Below are positions 7,680-15,884 of a stretch of DNA of 64,000 nt, one piece after another. This DNA comes from JAGVSZ01 sp019137045 (GTDB lineage: Bacteria; Pseudomonadota; Gammaproteobacteria; Burkholderiales; SG8-39). The DNA lies in assembly GCA_046347635.1 (NCBI GenBank), contig JAXMFT010000001.1, positions 476,599-540,598 of the forward strand, written 5' to 3'. The notes under the pieces were generated by a model that worked only from the letters and a program-made list of their open reading frames with translations, made no database searches and was not told the DNA's origin. Each line of letters begins with the position of its first letter. Position 1 is the first letter of the stretch. The translations under genes and the position numbers were made by a program.

Positions 7680-9344
7680 ATGTTCATCGACGCCCGCGAG
7701 CTCGAGAGCGGCACCACGATCGCCGCCGACGTGTGCGTGATCGGGGCGGGCGTGGCGGGCATCACGCTCGCGCGCGAGCTCGACCGGCGCGGCCTCCGCA
7801 CCTGCGTGCTCGAGAGCGGGGGCTATCTGCCCGACGACGAGACGCGCGACCTCTACCGCGGCGAGAGCGCCGGCGTGCCCTATCGCTTCGCCGACGGGTG
7901 TCGCAGCCGCTTCCTCGGCGGGAGCAGCAACTGCTGGGGCGGCTGGTGCCGGCCGCTCGACGAGCTCGACTTCGAGCGGCGGCCCTGGGTCCCGCACAGC
8001 GGCTGGCCGATCGGCCGCGCCGAGCTCGAGCCCTACTACGCGCGCGCGCACGACGTGCTCAAGCTCGGGCCCTTCGACTACGACCCGGCCTTTTGGGAGC
8101 GCGCCGTCGGCCGCGCGGACGTGCGGCGCATCCCGCTGCCCACCGGCCGCATCGTGGACTCGATCTCGCAGTTCAGCCCGCCCGCCCGCATGGGCTCGCT
8201 GTACCGGGGCGAGCTCGCGCGCGCAGAGGGCGTCCGCGTCTACCTCTACGCGAACGTCGTCGAAATCGAGACCGAACGACCGGCCGGCGCGGTGCGAAGC
8301 GTGAAGGTCGCGACGCTTTCCGGGCGGCGGTTCGCGGCGGTCGCGCGGCTGTTCGTGCTCGCCACCGGCGGCATCGAGAACGCCCGGCTGCTGCTCGCGT
8401 CGCACGCGGTCGAGCCGGCCGGCCTGGGCAACGGGAACGACCTGGTGGGCCGGTACTTCATGGACCACCCGCGCATCTACAACGGCTCCATCCGCTTCGC
8501 GCCGGAGTGGTCGCGCAACAAGCTGTTCGACGCGAAGTACAGCTACCAGAATCCCGCCGTCGCCGCGCACGGCACCCGGATCGCCGGCCAGTTCGCCCTC
8601 GCGCCCAAGACACAGGCCGACGAGGGCGTCGCCAACGCCCGGGTCTGGTTCTCGTCGGTGTTTCCCGGGGACGGCACCGAGGCGGCGGAGGTGCTCGTGC
8701 GCCTGAAGCACGCCATGGAGCACAAGGAGCAGCCGGGGCGGAGCGTCGCGCGCGACCTGCTGACGCTGCTGCGCCACCCGGTCGATTCGGCCGGGTTCGT
8801 CGTGGCCCGCTTCTTCCAGCCGCGCGTGCTGGTGAAGGACGTCGCCTTCCAGGCGATCGTCGAGCCCGAGCCGGACCCGGACGCGCGCGTCACGCTCGCG
8901 CCGGAGCGCGACCGGCTGGGGATGAATCGCGTGCGCGTGGCCTGGCGGCCCGGCGAGCTGACCCGCCGCACGTTCGACCGCAACTTCGCCCTGCTCGCGG
9001 AGGAGCTGGAGCGCGGGCGGGTGGGCGTGGCGCGGCTCGATCCGCCGCTCGCGGGTCGCGCGGACTGGCCGGCGAGCCTGCACCCGGAAGGCACCTGGCA
9101 CCACATGGGCACGACGCGGATGCACGACTCGCCGCGCCGGGGCGTCGTGGATCGCCATTGCCGCATGCACGGCGTCGACAACCTGTACGTGGCCGGAAGC
9201 TCGGTCTTTCCCACCGCGGGCGCCAACTTCCCGACGGTGACGATCGTGGCGCTGGCGCTGCGGCTCGCGGAGCGCCTGGAGATGGCGCTCGCGCCGCCGC
9301 TCGCCGACGCGACCGCGCGCGCACCGGAAGTCGCGGCCAAGTGA
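7680..9344 (+). CDS. GMC-family FAD-dependent oxidoreductase
   Basis: A 554-residue flavoenzyme. A Rossmann motif VIGAGVAGITLARELDRRG begins near residue 19, the GMC signature LGGSSNCWGGW is near 80, and the C-terminal catalytic and FAD segment is WHHMGTTRMHD...NLYVAGSSVFPTAGANFPTVTIVALALR. GMC enzymes oxidise alcohols, often sugars or sterols. Inside an EPS operon it may oxidise a sugar hydroxyl, a nucleotide sugar or a pendant group, which is inference from position only. There is no signal peptide. Its stop codon overlaps the GTG start of the next gene (GTGA). It is an unusual member of an EPS cluster, discussed in the findings. Confidence 0.85.
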   Translation: MFIDARELESGTTIAADVCVIGAGVAGITLARELDRRGLRTCVLESGGYLPDDETRDLYRGESAGVPYRFADGCRSRFLGGSSNCWGGWCRPLDELDFERRPWVPHSGWPIGRAELEPYYARAHDVLKLGPFDYDPAFWERAVGRADVRRIPLPTGRIVDSISQFSPPARMGSLYRGELARAEGVRVYLYANVVEIETERPAGAVRSVKVATLSGRRFAAVARLFVLATGGIENARLLLASHAVEPAGLGNGNDLVGRYFMDHPRIYNGSIRFAPEWSRNKLFDAKYSYQNPAVAAHGTRIAGQFALAPKTQADEGVANARVWFSSVFPGDGTEAAEVLVRLKHAMEHKEQPGRSVARDLLTLLRHPVDSAGFVVARFFQPRVLVKDVAFQAIVEPEPDPDARVTLAPERDRLGMNRVRVAWRPGELTRRTFDRNFALLAEELERGRVGVARLDPPLAGRADWPASLHPEGTWHHMGTTRMHDSPRRGVVDRHCRMHGVDNLYVAGSSVFPTAGANFPTVTIVALALRLAERLEMALAPPLADATARAPEVAAK

Positions 9345-10597
9345 CCGCAGCGATCGCCACCGGCGCGCCGCGCGCGGGCCCGCGCGCCGGGACGGACGGG
9401 CCGGGGGAAGCGTCCCGCGCCCCGCGCTACCGGGTCCTCCTCGTCCACAACTACTACCAGCAGCGCGGCGGCGAGGACGCGGTCGTCGAGGCGGAGGAGG
9501 CGCTGCTGCGCGCGCACGGCCACGAGGTGCGGCTGTACGCGCGCCGCAACGACGAGATCGGCGCGATGTCCGCGCTCCGCGCCGCGCGGGACGCGCTGTG
9601 GTCGCGTCGCACCGTGCGCGAGATCGGCGCCGAGATCGCGGCCTTCCGGCCCGACCTCGTGCACGCGCACAACACGTTTCCGCTGATCTCCCCTTCCCTG
9701 TGCTGGGCCGTGGGCGACGTGCCGCTGGTGCAGACGCTGCACAACTTCAGGCTGCTCTGCCCGCAGGCGATGTTCCTGCGGAACGGCGCGGTGTGCGAGG
9801 ACTGCCTGGGCAGGTTGCCGTGGCGCGGCGCGCTGCACCGCTGCTACCGCGCGTCGCTGCCCCAGTCCGCGGCGGTCGCGGCGATGATCGGGGTGCACCG
9901 GACGATCGGGTCGTTCGCGCACAAGGTCGCGCTGTACCTTGCGCCGAGCGCCTTCTGCCGCGACAAGCTGATCGCAGGCGGCCTGCCTGCGGAGCGCATC
10001 GCGGTGAAGCCCCACTTCGTGGACGTGGCCCCGCCCGCGGAAGGGGCGCGCCGCGGCGGGCTGTTCGTGGGCCGGCTCGCCGCGGAGAAGGGCCTGGATG
10101 TCCTCGCCCGCGCGCTGGACGAGGTGCCCGAGGCCGAGATCGCGGTCGTCGGCGACGGGCCGGAGTCGCCGCGCGTCCGGGCCCATCCGCGCCTGCGCGC
10201 GCTCGGGCGCCTGCCGCGCGCCGAAGTGCTGGCCATGATGCGCCGCGCCGCCTACCTCGTGATGCCGAGCATCTGCTTCGAGACCTTCGGGCTCGCCGCG
10301 CTGGAGGCGTTCGCGAGCGGGCTGCCGGTGATCGCGAGCCGGACGGGCGGGCTCGCCGACCTGGTGGAGGACGGGCGCACGGGGCTGCTGGTCGCCCCCG
10401 GTTCCGCCGGCGCGCTGCGCGACGCGCTGCGCTGGGCGCACTCGCACGCCGACGCGCTGGCGCAGATGGGGCGCAACGCGCGCGCGACCTACGAGCGCGG
10501 ATACACCGGCGCGGCCAACCACGAACTGCTCATGGCCGCCTATGCACGCGCCAGAAACACGCAAGACGCGGGAAACACCAGGAGACCGACGCAATGA
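9341..10597 (+). CDS. Glycosyltransferase family 4 (GT-B fold)
   Basis: A 418-residue transferase. The N-terminal acceptor domain carries VLLVHNYYQQRGGEDAVVE. The C-terminal donor domain has GGLFVGRLAAEKGLDVL, VVGDGPE and the nucleotide-sugar motif CFETFGLAALEAFASGLPVIAS (the E-x7-E element of GT4). The first 25 residues are poorly conserved in character (Ala/Gly/Pro-rich), so the true start could be slightly downstream. The GTG at 9341 is favoured because it overlaps the preceding stop by four bases. It also overlaps the next gene (ATGA). Specificity cannot be read; it should add one sugar to the growing lipid-linked unit. Confidence 0.87.
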   Translation: MTAAIATGAPRAGPRAGTDGPGEASRAPRYRVLLVHNYYQQRGGEDAVVEAEEALLRAHGHEVRLYARRNDEIGAMSALRAARDALWSRRTVREIGAEIAAFRPDLVHAHNTFPLISPSLCWAVGDVPLVQTLHNFRLLCPQAMFLRNGAVCEDCLGRLPWRGALHRCYRASLPQSAAVAAMIGVHRTIGSFAHKVALYLAPSAFCRDKLIAGGLPAERIAVKPHFVDVAPPAEGARRGGLFVGRLAAEKGLDVLARALDEVPEAEIAVVGDGPESPRVRAHPRLRALGRLPRAEVLAMMRRAAYLVMPSICFETFGLAALEAFASGLPVIASRTGGLADLVEDGRTGLLVAPGSAGALRDALRWAHSHADALAQMGRNARATYERGYTGAANHELLMAAYARARNTQDAGNTRRPTQ

Positions 10598-11349
10598 CCA
10601 AGGCCCTGTTCACGACGTCGTGGGACGACGGGCATCCCCTCGACCTGCGCCTCGCCGAACTCCTCTCGAAGCACGGCTTCGGCGCGACGTTCTACGTGCC
10701 GGTGCGCAACCCCGGCGGCCACTGCACGCCGGGCGGGCTGACGGTCATGTCGCCGGCCGAGCTCCGGGCGCTCGGCCAGGCCTTCGAGATCGGCAGCCAC
10801 ACGCTCGAGCACGCGTTCCTGCCCGAGCTCGACGACGCGGCGGCGCGGCGCCAGGTCGCGGAGGGCAAGGCCGAGCTCGAGGCGCAGCTCGGCAGCGCGG
10901 TCGGCGGCTTCTGCTATCCGGGCGGCGTCTTCACGGACGCGCACGTGCAGATGGTGCGCGAGGCGGGGTTCCGGCACGCGCGCACCATCGTCAACCTGCG
11001 CGGCGCGCGGCCGGCCGACGCCTACCGGCTGCCGACGACGCTGCAGTTCTATCCGCACCAGCGGTCGGTCTACCTCAAGAACTATCTCAAGTTCGGCGAC
11101 TGGCCGGGACGCGCACCGCTCTTCCTGGACGCCATCGGCCACGCCGCCCTGCCGGCGCGGCTCGAGGCGATGCTCGACCACGTCTGCGCGACCGACGGCG
11201 TGTTCCACCTGTGGGGCCACTCGTGGGAGGTCGACGCGATGGGCGGCTGGCCGATCCTCGAGCGCTTCCTCGAGTACGCGGCCGACCGGATTCCGAGCGC
11301 GCAGCGGCTCTCGAACGGCGCGCTGGTGAGCGCGCTCGCGCCGGCCTAG
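10594..11349 (+). CDS. Polysaccharide deacetylase family protein (NodB-like)
   Basis: A 251-residue NodB-fold protein. The metal and catalytic motif TSWDDGHPLDLR is near residues 7-18, followed by the zinc motif SHTLEH, the FCYPGG segment and HLWGHSWE near the C-terminus. NodB enzymes remove N-acetyl groups from amino sugars. No signal peptide is visible, so it may act in the cytoplasm on precursors or be exported another way. The ATG overlaps the upstream GT4 stop by four bases, with CCAGGAG upstream. It is the last gene of the plus-strand EPS operon. Confidence 0.88.
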   Translation: MTKALFTTSWDDGHPLDLRLAELLSKHGFGATFYVPVRNPGGHCTPGGLTVMSPAELRALGQAFEIGSHTLEHAFLPELDDAAARRQVAEGKAELEAQLGSAVGGFCYPGGVFTDAHVQMVREAGFRHARTIVNLRGARPADAYRLPTTLQFYPHQRSVYLKNYLKFGDWPGRAPLFLDAIGHAALPARLEAMLDHVCATDGVFHLWGHSWEVDAMGGWPILERFLEYAADRIPSAQRLSNGALVSALAPA

Positions 11350-11350
11350 C

Positions 11351-11375
11351 GGCGCGCGGCGCCCGCCGGCGCGCC
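11351..11375. terminator. Candidate hairpin between convergent EPS operons
   Basis: GGCGCGC (11351-11357) pairs with GCGCGCC (11369-11375) across an 11-base loop that is itself GC-rich. It lies in the 32-base gap between two genes that end facing each other, so it could stop transcription from both sides. There is no T-run, and random GC-rich DNA makes such stems easily. Confidence 0.4.
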
Positions 11376-11381
11376 CCCGGT

Positions 11382-12167
11382 TCAGGCGTAGGACTTCGGC
11401 GGCAGCAGGCCGGCGCGGGCGAGCAGCGCCCGGGCGGCCGCGCGCAGGTGAGTGCGCGCGGACGAGCCGAGCCACAGCTTCGCGCGGAACTGCGCGAGGG
11501 TGTCCCCGCCGTCCACGGCCACGCGCCGCAGGACGAAGCGGTCGGTGGCGGGGCGGTTCCTGCCCTGGATGGTCGAGCATGCCGCGAGGTAGCCGGCGGC
11601 CTCGACCGCGTCGCGGGCGCGCGCGTCGAAGCTCCCGTACGGATAGGCAAAAAACCTCACCGGCTTGGCGAGCAGGTCCTCGAGCTGCGCCTTGCTCTCG
11701 CGCAGCTCCGACGCGATCTCGGCGGCGGGGGCGCGGCCGAGACGCACGTGGCGGCGCGTGTGGCTCCCGATCTCGATCCCGGCGCGGTCGAGCGCAGCCA
11801 GTTCGGCGCGCGTGAGCATGCGCCGGCGCGGATGGCCCTCCGCGACCATCCACTCGTTGTCCGAGTCCAGCAGGCCGGAGATGACGAACACCGTCGCCGG
11901 CAGCCCGTGCTCGGCGAGGATCGGGAGCGCCCGCTCGTGGCAGCAGCTCACCCCGTCGTCGAAGGTGATCGCGACCGCCCGCGCCGGCCACGGCGAGCGG
12001 CCGTCGATGCAGTCGAGCAGGGCCGGCATTCCGATCACCGTGTAACCGCTCTCGCGCAGGTACCGCATCTGCGCGGCGAACGAGCGCGGGTCGCAGCAGT
12101 ACGGCGCCTCCGACGCGGCGCGCGGAGCGTCGATCATGTGATAGGTCAGGATCGTGCAGGAGGGCAT
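11382..12167 (-). CDS. Polysaccharide deacetylase family protein (NodB-like), second copy
   Basis: A 261-residue NodB-fold protein, distinct from the one at 10594. It opens with ILTYHMID, has AITFDDGVSCCHERALPIL near residue 70 (the catalytic Asp-Asp), the zinc-binding SHTRRH near 140 and FAYPYGSFD near 180. This arrangement matches extracytoplasmic deacetylases of capsule and PGA-type systems, although no signal peptide is visible. It is the last gene of the minus-strand EPS operon: its ATG lies one base after the stop of the upstream acyltransferase. Two deacetylases suggest an amino sugar or O-acetylated polymer; which is not determinable here. Confidence 0.88.
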   Translation of the reverse strand: MPSCTILTYHMIDAPRAASEAPYCCDPRSFAAQMRYLRESGYTVIGMPALLDCIDGRSPWPARAVAITFDDGVSCCHERALPILAEHGLPATVFVISGLLDSDNEWMVAEGHPRRRMLTRAELAALDRAGIEIGSHTRRHVRLGRAPAAEIASELRESKAQLEDLLAKPVRFFAYPYGSFDARARDAVEAAGYLAACSTIQGRNRPATDRFVLRRVAVDGGDTLAQFRAKLWLGSSARTHLRAAARALLARAGLLPPKSYA

Positions 12168-12168
12168 G

Positions 12169-13254
12169 TCAGCCGGCCCGGCCGCTCTCGCGCTGATCCG
12201 TCGCCGCCGGCGACCGCTGCGCCGGCCGCGCGCGCGCGTGGAGCCGCTGGCGGAGCGCGGCGATGCGCGGCTTGAGTCGCCGGCGCGCGAGCCGCGCCGC
12301 GGTCGCGAGGAACAGGCGCGGGTGGAGCAGGACGTGCAGCCGCGAGCGGTAGACGGTGAGGAGCGCGAGGTCGCGCCGCACGCCGAGGAAGTTGTACTTG
12401 TAGTCGTACTCGCCCCAGAGGAAGTGGAACTCCCGCGCCTCGCGGCCGATGCAATCGCGGATCATCGCGTACACGCACAGCCGGCCGAGGCTCACGCGGT
12501 CGTAGCGCGGATCGTGCGCGATCACGTGCAGGTAGTGGTTCGCCCCGACCCGGTAGCCGATCGCGCCGGCGGCGATCCGTCCCTCGATGGTCACGACGCC
12601 GACCACGCCGAACCGCCGGACGAGCGCGCGAATCTCGCGCTCGTATTCGCGGTCGATGCCCGATTGCTTGTTCTTGCCCGCCATGCGCGCGTAGTGGAAG
12701 CGCAGGATCTCGCCGATCCATTCGTCCGGAACGTCCGCGCCCACGCGCGCCTCGAACGCGTTCGACGGGTGTTCGCGGTCGAGCTGGTCCGACCGGCGCT
12801 TGAGGTTGCGGCGCGTCTCGCCGCCGAGCCGCATGCGGAATTCGTCCGCGGTGCCGGGCAGCGTGACGACGATGTCCTCCTGCACCACGCCGTGCTGATG
12901 CGGGTACGCGAGCCCGCCCGCTTCCACCTGGCTCGGCTGGAATGCGATCGCGGAAACGCGCGGGCAGCGCGCGAAGAGCCCGCGGGCGAACAGCGCGATC
13001 TCGTCCGCGCCCAGCCGGATGACTGCGTTCAGCACGTTCGCGCGCCGGCCGTCGATCCCGAACACGACGATCTGGACCGGCGCGTCTCCTCGCCGCAGCA
13101 CGAACGCGGACAGCGCCGCGCCGGGGTTGAAGAGCCGGATCGCCTCCAGCGTCGAATAGAGGTTGCCGTGCAGCGCGATCAGCGCCGCTTCGAGCCACGG
13201 CGGGAGCGGGTCCTCGTACCACTCGACGGTCAGCGCGAGCGCGGCGTCGATCAT
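12169..13254 (-). CDS. GNAT-family acyltransferase (CelD/BcsL-like, FemAB-related)
   Basis: A 361-residue cytoplasmic protein whose second half fits the acetyltransferase-6 / CelD fold: RRNLKRRSDQLDREHP, then VVTIEGRIAAGAIGYRVGANHYLHVIAHDPRYDRVSLGRLCVYAMIRD, and FHFLWGEYDYKYNFLG, the conserved C-terminal block. Such proteins in EPS loci are thought to acylate the polymer or its precursors. The donor and target are unknown. It follows a tRNA gene in the minus-strand operon and is separated from the next deacetylase by a single base, so the two are co-translated. The final 50 residues are basic and low in complexity. Confidence 0.78.
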   Translation of the reverse strand: MIDAALALTVEWYEDPLPPWLEAALIALHGNLYSTLEAIRLFNPGAALSAFVLRRGDAPVQIVVFGIDGRRANVLNAVIRLGADEIALFARGLFARCPRVSAIAFQPSQVEAGGLAYPHQHGVVQEDIVVTLPGTADEFRMRLGGETRRNLKRRSDQLDREHPSNAFEARVGADVPDEWIGEILRFHYARMAGKNKQSGIDREYEREIRALVRRFGVVGVVTIEGRIAAGAIGYRVGANHYLHVIAHDPRYDRVSLGRLCVYAMIRDCIGREAREFHFLWGEYDYKYNFLGVRRDLALLTVYRSRLHVLLHPRLFLATAARLARRRLKPRIAALRQRLHARARPAQRSPAATDQRESGRAG

Positions 13255-13309
13255 GCCGCGTGCTCCGGCACGTCGCGGGCGCGCGCGGCGCCGTCGTGAT
13301 CGAAGGGGG

Positions 13310-13396
13310 TGGCGCCGGGGGTAGGATTCGAACCTACGTTGCGGTTGCCCGGCCGGATTACAAAACCGGTGCCATCGACCTCTAGGCGACCCCGGC
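13310..13396 (-). tRNA. tRNA-like gene, anticodon UGU (Thr) with an unusually long variable arm
   Basis: Read on the minus strand, the 87 bases fold as a cloverleaf with encoded CCA. The acceptor stem is GCCGGGG/CCCCGGC (7 bp), the D stem GCC/GGC with a GG-containing loop, and the T arm GTAGG-TTCGAAT-CCTAC. The anticodon loop TTTGTAA would give UGU, threonine. Two features are odd. The anticodon stem has a T-T mismatch next to the loop, leaving CCGG/CCGG. The variable region is 15 bases with a CGG-GCAA-CCG hairpin, as in Ser/Leu/Tyr tRNAs but not Thr. It could be a real divergent tRNA, a pseudo-tRNA, or carry an assembly error. Confidence 0.75.
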
Positions 13397-13521
13397 GCGT
13401 GGGGAAAGCTGTGCCGATCGAGGTTTCAATTCTAGGGCAACGCTCCCCGCGGAGAGGTTGCGGTCGGTTCGCTTTGAGGGACATCGTCACTTTCGGCGGA
13501 TCTGCGGCGAGACGGACGCGC

Positions 13522-14796
13522 TCAGCGCAACAGGACCGGCGCGCCGGTCACCTCGATGCGCGTCGGCCCCGCGACTTCGCGCACGCCGCCGTCCAGCGCC
13601 TCGACTCGCCGCACGCCCCAGTCCTGGGCGAGGTCCAGTGCCGCGGGCCCGGCGTCGGTGCTCCAGACGATCCGGAAACGCTCGTCGCCGGGCCCGGACC
13701 CGGCGCAGGTCCAGATCGCGCCGCGGCGCGCGCAGGACTCGATGCGACGGCCGGCCAGCCAGCCGGAGACGCGCTCGTAGGCGCGCGCCGGGACCTTCAG
13801 TTCGGCGAACGCGGGCGGCTCGACGAGGCCGAGCGCCCCGTCGTCCCAGGCGTACCAGTGAAACCGCGCCATGCCCGACGCGGCGCCGAGCACGAGCGAG
13901 CGCGCGACGTAGGCGCCCGCCTCGTCCCCGGCGAGGATCCTGGCGTACTTCGGAAAACCCGCCTCCTCCGGCCGGAAGTGCGTCGCCCGGTTGGCGAAGA
14001 GCCAGCCGAACTCGGTGTTCCAGAGCGGCTTCGCCGCGGCGCCGTGCCGGGCCATCACCTCCCGGACCGCGCGCACGCGGCCGACCATGTCCTCGGGCGT
14101 GCCCGGAATGACGTAGAAGTGGAACCCGATCGCGTCGGCGTAGGCCCCGCCCCCCTGGGCGAGATAGCGGTCCAGCCACTCGACGCCCGACTCGTACGTC
14201 GCCGAGGGCGAAACGACCACGATCGAGGGATCGATCTCCTTGAGAATCCGGTGCGCTGCGCGCGCGAGCGCCACCATCTGGTCGACGCGCCCGGAAAAGA
14301 AGGTGTCCCAGTTCGGCTCGTTCCAGACCTCGTAGTGCCGGATCCTGCCCCGGTACCGGGTCGCGACGGTGCGCACGAAGTTCTCCCAGTCCGCGCTGTC
14401 CCGCGGCTCGGCCGCCTGGCCCGGCCCCCAGGCGGATTTCTCGTTCGGGCGCGCCGAGGCCCACTGCGGCGGGTGTCCGAGCACGAGCACGATCTCCACG
14501 CCGCGGGCGGCGGCCGCCTCGACCACGCTGTCGAGCGCGCGGAAGTCCCATCGCCCGCGCTCCGGCTCCAGGCTCGACCACAGCGCGAAGCGGTCGTTCA
14601 GCCGCCACGACCCGAAGCGCACCGCGGGCCACGGCGTCTTCGACGGGTAATGGTGGACGTGCATGCCGAAGAACTGCGCCGGAAGCGGCGCGGGCGACGG
14701 GTTGCGGACCTCCTCGGGCCGCGCAGCACCGCAGCCGGTCGCGGCGAGCGCCACCAGCAGCGCCGCGAGCCGCGCCCGACCGCGGCACGCGCGCAT
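13522..14796 (-). CDS. Glycoside hydrolase clan A (GH39/PslG-like), probable lipoprotein
   Basis: A 424-residue TIM-barrel hydrolase. The acid/base motif YEVWNEPNWDTFF and the nucleophile motif LWNTEFGW are both present, in the order expected for GH-A families, and VLGHPPQWA is typical of GH39-like enzymes. Such hydrolases in EPS loci (for example PslG) trim or recycle polymer in the periplasm. The N-terminus is a signal peptide ending ALAATGC, a fair lipobox. I chose the ATG at 14796 because it gives a compact signal peptide; an in-frame ATG at 14832 would overlap the upstream gene by 19 bases. It lies downstream of the FemAB-like gene in the minus-strand operon. Confidence 0.82.
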   Translation of the reverse strand: MRACRGRARLAALLVALAATGCGAARPEEVRNPSPAPLPAQFFGMHVHHYPSKTPWPAVRFGSWRLNDRFALWSSLEPERGRWDFRALDSVVEAAAARGVEIVLVLGHPPQWASARPNEKSAWGPGQAAEPRDSADWENFVRTVATRYRGRIRHYEVWNEPNWDTFFSGRVDQMVALARAAHRILKEIDPSIVVVSPSATYESGVEWLDRYLAQGGGAYADAIGFHFYVIPGTPEDMVGRVRAVREVMARHGAAAKPLWNTEFGWLFANRATHFRPEEAGFPKYARILAGDEAGAYVARSLVLGAASGMARFHWYAWDDGALGLVEPPAFAELKVPARAYERVSGWLAGRRIESCARRGAIWTCAGSGPGDERFRIVWSTDAGPAALDLAQDWGVRRVEALDGGVREVAGPTRIEVTGAPVLLR

Positions 14797-14813
14797 CGAC
14801 CCGGATGTCCGAC

Positions 14814-15884
14814 TCACCGGAAGCTCAGCCATCGCGTCACCCGGTGGGCGAGCCGCGCCGGCACGCGCGCGATGCCGCGCAGCGGGGAGCGCTTGATGCG
14901 TTCGCGGGTCTCGTACCACTGCTCCCGCAGCCAGGGCGCGAGCACGCGGGAATCCACCGCGCCCGAGGCGACGTCGACCGCTCCCGACATCGCGCGCTGC
15001 TTGTACTCGTCCAGCCCGCGGCCGAGGTCGATGCGGCGGATGCCGTGCGCCGGCGCCTGCTGCGCGACTTCGGCGAGCAGGATCCGCCCGGGCGAGTACT
15101 TCGCATGAGCGCGGTCGTAGGCGGGAAACCACCAGTGCAGCACGCCGCCGGCGCCGAGGCCCATGTGCGCGGCGACCAGATGGTCGCCGGCGAACAGCAG
15201 CGAGAGGACGCCCGCGAAGCGCTCGCCGCGCGTCTCGAGCAGCCGCTCCAGCAGCGCGCGCGCCCAAGGGAAGGCGAACAGGTCGGCGTCCCCGCTGCGC
15301 ACGTACTGGGCGGACTTCCAGCGCAGCAGCAGCGCCAGCGCGGCGCGATCGGCACTGGCGACTTGCACGCGCACCGGCCCGACCTCGCGCCCGAGCTGGC
15401 GCGCCTGCCGGAAGGTGGCGGCGAGATACCTCTGGTTGGAGGCCGCGAGCGCGGATCGATAGGCGTCGAACCCGTCCTTCAGCTCCAGGAACGGCGAGGG
15501 TTCGATGCGCCGGTGATAGGCGGCGAACTCGTCCTGCGCGGCGATCAGGTGATCGAAGCGCCACGCCGCGAGCCCGCAGGCACGGATGAGCTCCGCCGCG
15601 TCCCAGCGCGCGCCGGCGCGCGCGATCACGCCCTGGTAGTCGGACAGCGGACCGCCGACCGGCCGGCCGACCCGCCCGCTGCGCTGGAAGGGCAGGAACG
15701 CCACGGGCTCTCCGCCGTCCTCCATGACGCCGACCTGGACGTCCGATCGCACCGCCGCCATGGCGAGCGTGAACTCGGGGCGGAAGAACGGGCTCTCGAA
15801 GCGCGGGTCGGCGCACTGGATCGCCGACCATGCCGCGCGCTGCGCCGCGCTGAGGCTGCCCGGTTTCAGGACGCGAACCTTCAT
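14814..15884 (-). CDS. FemAB/GNAT-like acyltransferase of the EPS operon
   Basis: A 356-residue protein with two GNAT-like halves. Typical FemAB/CelD segments are RFESPFFRPEFTLAMAAVR (residues 28-46), VAFLPFQRSGRVGRPVGGPLSDYQG, LLRWKSAQY, and the C-terminal HMGLGAGGVLHWWFPAYDRAHAKYSPGRILLAEV...IDLGRGLDEYK. In exosortase-type EPS loci, relatives are called FemAB-related acyltransferases; the acceptor is unknown. Its ATG overlaps the upstream glycosyltransferase stop by four bases. It is related in fold, but not closely in sequence, to the acyltransferase at 12169-13254. Confidence 0.8.
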   Translation of the reverse strand: MKVRVLKPGSLSAAQRAAWSAIQCADPRFESPFFRPEFTLAMAAVRSDVQVGVMEDGGEPVAFLPFQRSGRVGRPVGGPLSDYQGVIARAGARWDAAELIRACGLAAWRFDHLIAAQDEFAAYHRRIEPSPFLELKDGFDAYRSALAASNQRYLAATFRQARQLGREVGPVRVQVASADRAALALLLRWKSAQYVRSGDADLFAFPWARALLERLLETRGERFAGVLSLLFAGDHLVAAHMGLGAGGVLHWWFPAYDRAHAKYSPGRILLAEVAQQAPAHGIRRIDLGRGLDEYKQRAMSGAVDVASGAVDSRVLAPWLREQWYETRERIKRSPLRGIARVPARLAHRVTRWLSFR

